DNA from: Vicinamibacteraceae bacterium
GTDB lineage: Bacteria > Acidobacteriota > Vicinamibacteria > Vicinamibacterales > UBA8438
Direction of reading: 5' to 3'
Length of the DNA: 42,585 nt
Assembly (NCBI GenBank): GCA_012271165.1
Contig: JAAXGX010000152.1
Coordinates: forward strand, 1 to 42,585
Shown in pieces: positions 40,331-42,585 of the stretch. A model generated the notes under the pieces. The model was not told the DNA's origin. It worked only from the letters and a program-made list of their open reading frames with translations, and ran no database searches. Position numbers and translations under genes: made by a program. Each line of letters starts with the position of its first letter. Within the stretch, counting starts at the first letter, position 1.

Positions 40331-42585
40331 ACGCTCCGCATCCGTCCCGGCAGCGGCCTGCTCCGCATTCGCCGGCATCCGGCCCCCTGGTGGCTGCCGC
40401 TGGCGCTGGTGCTGTCGTGGGCGCCGCCGCCGGCCGCCGCGCAGCCTCCCGCCGGATTCGCGGGCCCCGATCTGCCCGTCGTCATCCAGGGGCCGCCGCC
40501 GCCCGAGCCGCCGGCCGTGTTCACGCGCGACGCCGCCGGCCGCATGACCATCCGGGCCATCCGCCTCGCCGCGCCCCTGGAGATCGACGGGGAGCTGGAC
40601 GAACCCTACTACCGGGACGTCCCCGGAATGACCGACTTCGTGCAGGTCGAGCCCATCGAGGGCGCCCCCGCCACCGAGCAGACCGAGGTGTGGCTGGCGT
40701 TCGACGACGACAACGTCTACATCAGCGGCCGCTGCTGGGACTCGGCGCCGGAGTCGCGCTGGGTCGCCAACGAGCTGCGCCGCGACAGCTTCAACATCGG
40801 CCAGAACGAGTACATCGACATCGTGCTGGACACCTTCTACGACCGCCGCAACGGCATCAACCTGACAGTCAATCCGCTCGGCGGCCGGATGGACGGGCAG
40901 ATCACCGATGAGCGCGACTACAGCGCCGACTGGAATCCCATCTGGTCCGTGCGGGCGGGGCGGTTCCCCGGCGGGTGGACGTTCGAGTCGGCGATTCCGT
41001 TCAAGTCCCTGCGCTACCGCTCGGGCCGGGCGCAGGTGTGGGGGTTCAGCCTCACCCGCAAGGTCCGCTGGAAGAACGAGCTGTCGTCGCTCGTGCCGCT
41101 GCCGATCTCACAAGGCATCATGCTGATATCGCAGGCCGCGACCGTGGTCGGCATCGAGGCCCCCGCCGGCGGCGGGCGCACGCTCGAGATCAAGCCGTAC
41201 GCCATCGGGGACGTGACGACCGACCGCGGCGCGGTGCCGGCGCTCTCGAACGCGCTGCACGCCGAGGCCGGGCTCGACGTGAAGTACGCCCTGACGCAGA
41301 ACCTGGTTGCGGACGCGACGGTCAACACCGACTTCGCCCAGGTGGAGGTGGACGAGCAGCAGGTCAACCTCACCCGCTTCGGCCTGTTCTATCCGGAGAA
41401 GCGGGAGTTCTTTCTGGAGAACCAGGGGGTCTTCGCGTTCGGCGGGACGGCGAACAACCTGTACGGGGATGTCAGCCCCAACGTGCCGATCCTGTTCTAC
41501 AGCCGCCGCATCGGCCTGGAGGAGCACGGCGCGGTCACGGCCGAGGTGCCAATGGAGGCGGGCGGGCGGCTGACCGGCCGGCTGGGCGCGTTCAGCGTCG
41601 GGGCGCTGCACATCCGGACGGGCAATCAGCCGCGGACCGACACGGTCGCGACCGACTTCTCGGTGATGCGCGTCAAGCGCGACGTGCTGCGGCGCAGCAG
41701 CATCGGGGCGCTGGTGGCCCGGCGCTCGGTCTCGCGCCGGGGTGCGGGAGGCAACGACACGTACGGCGTGGACGGGACGTTCTCGTTCTACGACGATTTG
41801 AACATCAACACCTACTGGGCGCGGACGGCGACGGCCGGCATGCGGGACGAGCTCAGCTACCGGGCGCAGCTCGACTACGCGGGCGACCGCTACGGCGTGC
41901 AGTTGGAGCGGCTCGTGGTGGGGCACGGCTTCAACCCGGAGATCGGGTTCCTGCGGCGGGACGACTTCGAGGGGAGCGTCGCCGCGCTGCGCTTCAGCCC
42001 GCGGCCCGCGTCCATTGAGGCAATTCGGCAGCTGACCTGGGAGGGGAGCGTCGACCACATCGCGGATCGCGCCGGGCTGCTCGAGACGCGCGAGCAGATC
42101 GCGCACTTCGGCATCGAGTTCGAGAACAGCGACCTGTTCGACGTCTTCTACACCCGCAGCTACGAGTTCCTCAAGGAGCCGTTCCACATCGCGCCGGACG
42201 TCGTGCTGCCGGTCGACGGCTACGACTTCCAGCAGGTGGAGGTCTCGTTCGCCCTCGGCCAGCAGCGGCCGTTCGCCGGCGCGCTGGGGATCGTGCAGGG
42301 CTCGTTCTACGGCGGCGACAAGACCACCGTCAACCTGTCGCAGGGCCGGCTCGAGATCACGCCGCGGCTGTCGCTCGAGCCCAGCGTCTCGTTCAACTGG
42401 ATCGACCTGCCCCAGGGGCGCTTCTCAACCGAGCTCGTGACGACCCGGACGACGTACACGGTGTCGCCGTTGATGTTCGTCAGCGCGCTCGTGCAATATA
42501 ACTCCAGCAACGCGTCGCTCGGCGCGAACGTGCGCCTGCGCTGGGAGTACCAGCCGGGGAGCGAGCTGTTCGTCGTCTACAACGA
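40331..42585 (+). CDS. DUF5916 outer-membrane protein with CBM9-like N-terminus (runs off right edge)
   Basis: About 751 codons are visible. A signal peptide (LRIRPGSGLLRIRRHPAPWW..., hydrophobic LPLALVLSW, cleavage after AAAQ) is followed by a carbohydrate-binding-family-9-like domain (RLAAPLEIDGELDEPYY, VWLAFDDDNVYISGRCWDS, NEYIDIVLDTFYDRRNG). The DUF5916 beta-barrel comes next (FGLFYPEKREFFLENQGVF, YSRRIGL, many amphipathic strands). The frame contains no ATG, GTG or TTG start ahead of the signal peptide. ACG at 40331 lies 6 bp after GGGGAGG and is in the exact position expected for a start, so the gene either uses ACG or has a changed start base. Family members are outer-membrane barrels of unclear function, possibly hydrolase- or uptake-related. 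The C-terminus is outside the window. Confidence 0.85.

Overview
The window is very GC-rich, densely packed bacterial DNA. I see no tRNA, rRNA or CRISPR. The gene families point to an uncultured Acidobacteriota, probably of the Vicinamibacteria type: several PQQ dehydrogenases, a DUF1587/1592/1588/1585 cytochrome next to a DUF1552 protein, cytochrome c/copper-monooxygenase-like fusions, multiple type-B carboxylesterases, a DUF5916 outer-membrane protein and four copies of an unnamed secreted family. This lineage call is an inference from gene content.

Region 1 (1-8460, minus strand). A partial PQQ dehydrogenase runs off the left edge. To its right is a long housekeeping run that reads leftward: cupredoxin-like protein, def, fmt, rsmB, PASTA-repeat protein, rpe, hotdog thioesterase, NAD-sugar epimerase, bamD. 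Most junctions are 4-bp start/stop overlaps (ATGA, GTGA, TTGA), so translation is probably coupled.

Region 2 (8558-16563). A Tat-exported linalool dehydratase/isomerase-family protein is followed by a type-B carboxylesterase, both rightward. They converge on a complete PQQ dehydrogenase. A sigma-54-type regulator diverges from that dehydrogenase and converges on a secreted NTF2-like protein across a strong hairpin.

Region 3 (16738-27586). A rightward series of exported proteins: an unnamed secreted protein, a cytochrome c/PHM-like protein, a PQQ dehydrogenase, a large DUF1587/1592/1588/1585 haem protein, a DUF1552 Tat protein and an ankyrin-repeat protein. A second cytochrome c/PHM-like paralogue converges from the right and has a clear sigma-70 promoter. 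I read this as a periplasmic oxidation module: quinoproteins and copper/haem proteins acting on an unknown organic substrate.

Region 4 (27659-33573). PIG-L deacetylase and an SMR transporter, then an unnamed secreted protein, a carboxylesterase and two more secreted proteins of the same unnamed family.

Region 5 (33663-35042) is a small accessory island: a VapBC-type toxin-antitoxin pair with a putative operator, an internally deleted IS630 transposase remnant, and a gene-free stretch with a 12-bp tandem repeat abutting a perfect 14-bp hairpin.

Region 6 (35043-42585). A Tat-exported sulfite-oxidase-type molybdoenzyme, an outer-membrane beta-barrel, an exported LON-substrate-binding-domain protein, the fourth member of the unnamed family, an exported epoxide hydrolase and a DUF5916 outer-membrane protein that runs off the right edge and apparently starts at ACG.

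Taken together, the accessory genes (LDI-like enzyme, esterases, epoxide hydrolase, quinoproteins, copper/haem proteins, unnamed secreted family) look like an extracytoplasmic catabolic repertoire for esterified or terpenoid-like compounds. The substrate cannot be read from sequence.
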